From: Peptococcaceae bacterium
Lineage (GTDB): Bacteria > Bacillota > Dehalobacteriia > UBA7702
Assembly: GCA_019415505.1 (NCBI GenBank)
Contig: DXZC01000116.1
Span: 1-6,579, forward strand
Reading direction: 5' to 3'
DNA length: 6,579 nt
Under the pieces are notes generated by a model, which saw nothing but the letters and a program-made list of their open reading frames with translations, made no database searches and was not told where the DNA came from. Below, piece after piece: positions 5,425 through 6,579 of this stretch. Both the position numbers and the translations under genes were made by a program. Each line of letters begins with the position of its first letter. Position 1 is the stretch's first letter.

Positions 5425-6135
5425 TCAGATACCTGCTATTTCATTTGACACCCTTGCTATTTTATTTTGACACCAATGTAAGAGTAACTCAAAATGTTTA
5501 TCAAAATCAACCTGTCCGCCATTTATGAAAAAAAGCGTTGTTTCTAAGACCTCTTTATCTTCGCCCTGTAATTTTTTAACAAGTTCCGCTTTAGGCAAAA
5601 CAAACACTGATTCCTGTTCGCCGGAATGATAATTTTCCCAAAAGTAAATATTCTGTAAGATAAAAAACGCTGCTTTATAGTGGGATAAAAGATTGTTTGC
5701 CAACTGCTCTCTGTTGCTGTGAATATAACTGTGACAAAGGGCGTGGTACAAATTATTAAGACTTACTTTTATATAATTCACTTCATCAGCCATTGACCAC
5801 TTTGGCAAAAAATCCGCAAGCTTGCCATATATATCCTTTGTCGCGTATTTGAGTTGGCAAGATTCCAGCGGATTCCAGTTTACCATACCAATTCTACTGC
5901 AAATAAAACCGCATGATTTTTCAAAATCACCCAACTTTTTAATGATATTTCGATATAAGTTCATATCTTTAGTTGTTAAGGTGTCCAGAATAACCATAAT
6001 ATCAATATCGCTGGTCTCCGTTGCTTCGCCTCTTAAATAACTGCCCTGTAATCCTATATAGCAAACTTTTGCGCCGAATCCCGCCAGCAAGGCCTCTTTG
6101 AGCCTTTGACAATAATCATTTATTTCCAATATCAT
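5425..6135 (-). CDS. Nucleotidyltransferase-domain protein (MNT fold with helical C-terminal domain)
   Basis: The gene encodes 236 residues from the ATG at 6135-6133, which follows GGGGAGA (6141-6147). An in-frame TTG 18 bases upstream is less likely. Residues about 25-55 carry the nucleotidyltransferase signature GLQGSYLRGEATETSDIDIMV, with Gly-Ser and the Asp-x-Asp pair that bind metal and nucleotide in the family. The C-terminal half is predicted helical (for example LANNLLSHYKAAFFILQN), like HEPN-type or aminoglycoside-nucleotidyltransferase helical domains. The likely chemistry is transfer of a nucleotide to a small molecule, RNA or protein; the substrate is unknown and drug resistance should not be assumed. 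Base use is clearly more AT-rich than the por and pfk genes, suggesting transfer. The last 15 or so codons lie in an imperfect tandem repeat, so the original C-terminus may have been altered. Confidence 0.8.
   Translation of the reverse strand: MILEINDYCQRLKEALLAGFGAKVCYIGLQGSYLRGEATETSDIDIMVILDTLTTKDMNLYRNIIKKLGDFEKSCGFICSRIGMVNWNPLESCQLKYATKDIYGKLADFLPKWSMADEVNYIKVSLNNLYHALCHSYIHSNREQLANNLLSHYKAAFFILQNIYFWENYHSGEQESVFVLPKAELVKKLQGEDKEVLETTLFFINGGQVDFDKHFELLLHWCQNKIARVSNEIAGI
5432..5474. repeat. Imperfect tandem repeat at the 3' end of the nucleotidyltransferase gene
   Basis: Two adjacent copies of about 21-22 bases lie at 5432-5452 and 5453-5474. On the minus strand they read TGTCAAAATAAAATAGCA and TGTCAAATGAAATAGCA and differ by a one-base indel plus substitutions, so the second copy is read in another frame (CQNKIAR then VSNEIAG). 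The TGTCA-plus-AT-rich unit resembles the multiple terminal repeats of IS21-family insertion sequences. This is a resemblance only; no transposase gene is present. Confidence 0.55.
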
Positions 6136-6351
6136 TTCTTTCTCCCCAGCCAAACAAATCTCTGGTTAAATATTAATTCATCTCCCACAAAACTATGCTT
6201 CTTGTATTATAACTCCTGGTGCGATGCCCTCTGCATCATTTTTCCTAAAGGTAAAAGATTAAAGCTCAAAACCAAATACAATGTTTTCTCCGCTGTACCT
6301 TAATTAAGTCCTGCCAGGTAATCCCCTTTAGCAGGTAATTTCCTTTGGCAA
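6136..6351. other. Intergenic region between pfkA and the nucleotidyltransferase gene
   Basis: This is an AT-rich spacer. On the minus strand a TATAAT (6211-6206) could be the -10 of the nucleotidyltransferase gene, but no matching -35 was found. It also contains a GATGC-CCTCT-GCATC hairpin (6223-6237), a CTTAATTAAG palindrome (6299-6308) and a repeated ATTACCTG on the minus strand near 6311-6339. No gene was seen. Confidence 0.4.
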
Positions 6352-6369
6352 TTAATCACCAAAGGAAAT
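6338..6369 (-). terminator. Inverted repeat spanning the pfkA stop codon, possible terminator
   Basis: An 11-bp perfect stem (6338-6348 with 6359-6369, loop of 10) straddles the stop codon of the phosphofructokinase gene. It lacks a downstream T run on the minus strand, so it may be a weak terminator, a 3'-end stabiliser, or fortuitous. Confidence 0.4.
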
Positions 6370-6579
6370 ATCCAGCATACGACCTGTATGCACCAGCTCG
6401 CCTTGGGGATCCACGGTTTTTTGCTGCTTAGTGGCCTTAGCCAGGGAAACAGTGGTTATGGAATTATTCTTTAAACAGACCATCACATCGCTGGCCCCGG
6501 CAGCAGCGGCCTCCAACGCCGCCACACCGTAACGGGAGGAGAGAATTCTGTCAAAGGGCGCGGGGCTGCCTCCCCGTTG
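6352..6579 (-). CDS. pfkA: 6-phosphofructokinase, C-terminal part (runs off the window)
   Basis: The last 75 codons of a minus-strand gene are visible, ending in TAA at 6354-6352. They begin exactly at the hallmark QRGGSPAPFDRILSSRYG, the conserved motif of PfkA-type phosphofructokinases that contributes to binding fructose 6-phosphate. They end with KTVDPQGELVHTGRMLDISFGD, a tail seen in clostridial relatives. The enzyme phosphorylates fructose 6-phosphate to fructose 1,6-bisphosphate in glycolysis. Whether the phosphate donor is ATP or pyrophosphate is decided by residues in the missing N-terminal part. Base composition matches the por operon and differs from the AT-rich nucleotidyltransferase gene downstream. 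Confidence 0.9.
   Translation of the reverse strand, partial: QRGGSPAPFDRILSSRYGVAALEAAAAGASDVMVCLKNNSITTVSLAKATKQQKTVDPQGELVHTGRMLDISFGD

Noticed and set aside
6136..6153. TTG start for the nucleotidyltransferase at 6153
   Set aside because: The GGGGAGA lies between it and the ATG at 6135, so the ATG is the better start.
5822..6303. Plus-strand open frames at 5822-6040 and 6106-6303
   Set aside because: The first is antisense to the nucleotidyltransferase gene; the second is a low-complexity AT-rich frame with no ribosome binding site.

Overview
The window looks like chromosomal DNA from an anaerobic low- to mid-GC Firmicute, most likely a member of the Clostridia. Three things point there: strong AGGAGG-type ribosome binding sites, classical sigma-A promoters with 17-bp spacers, and a ferredoxin-dependent, oxygen-sensitive pyruvate oxidoreductase beside glycolytic genes. 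The species cannot be named from this sequence. No CRISPR array, tRNA or rRNA was seen.

Layout: (1) 1-304, minus strand, is the N-terminus of a PAS-domain signalling protein with its own promoter. (2) 451-1674, minus strand, is an archaeal-type, cofactor-independent phosphoglycerate mutase family gene (apgM-like) with a promoter at 1716-1744 and a terminator at 375-401. (3) 1675-1990 is a divergent intergenic region with one clear promoter for each direction, a repeated box that overlaps both -35 elements, a GC-rich foldable stretch, and two small inverted repeats in the leader of the plus-strand operon. (4) 1991-4871, plus strand, is a tightly coupled four-gene operon for pyruvate:ferredoxin oxidoreductase in the order gamma, delta, alpha, beta, closed by a strong terminator at 4951-4981. 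(5) 4982-5424 has no convincing gene. It holds a perfect 21-bp inverted repeat, a minus-strand stretch that is either a decayed coding remnant or a small structured RNA, and a short plus-strand open frame. (6) 5425-6135, minus strand, is a visibly AT-rich nucleotidyltransferase-domain gene whose 3' end lies in an imperfect tandem repeat resembling insertion-sequence terminal repeats. (7) 6352-6579, minus strand, is the C-terminal end of 6-phosphofructokinase.

Function: phosphofructokinase and the apgM-like enzyme are candidate steps of glycolysis or gluconeogenesis. The oxidoreductase converts pyruvate and CoA to acetyl-CoA, CO2 and reduced ferredoxin, so most of the window fits central carbon flux in a fermenter, acetogen or syntroph. 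The nucleotidyltransferase and the 5.0-5.5 kb stretch look like an accessory insertion between core genes. No clearly new system is demonstrated. The best candidates for something undescribed are the structured or decayed element at 5012-5261, the tandem repeat at 5432-5474, and the paired boxes and leader repeats controlling the por/apgM divergon.
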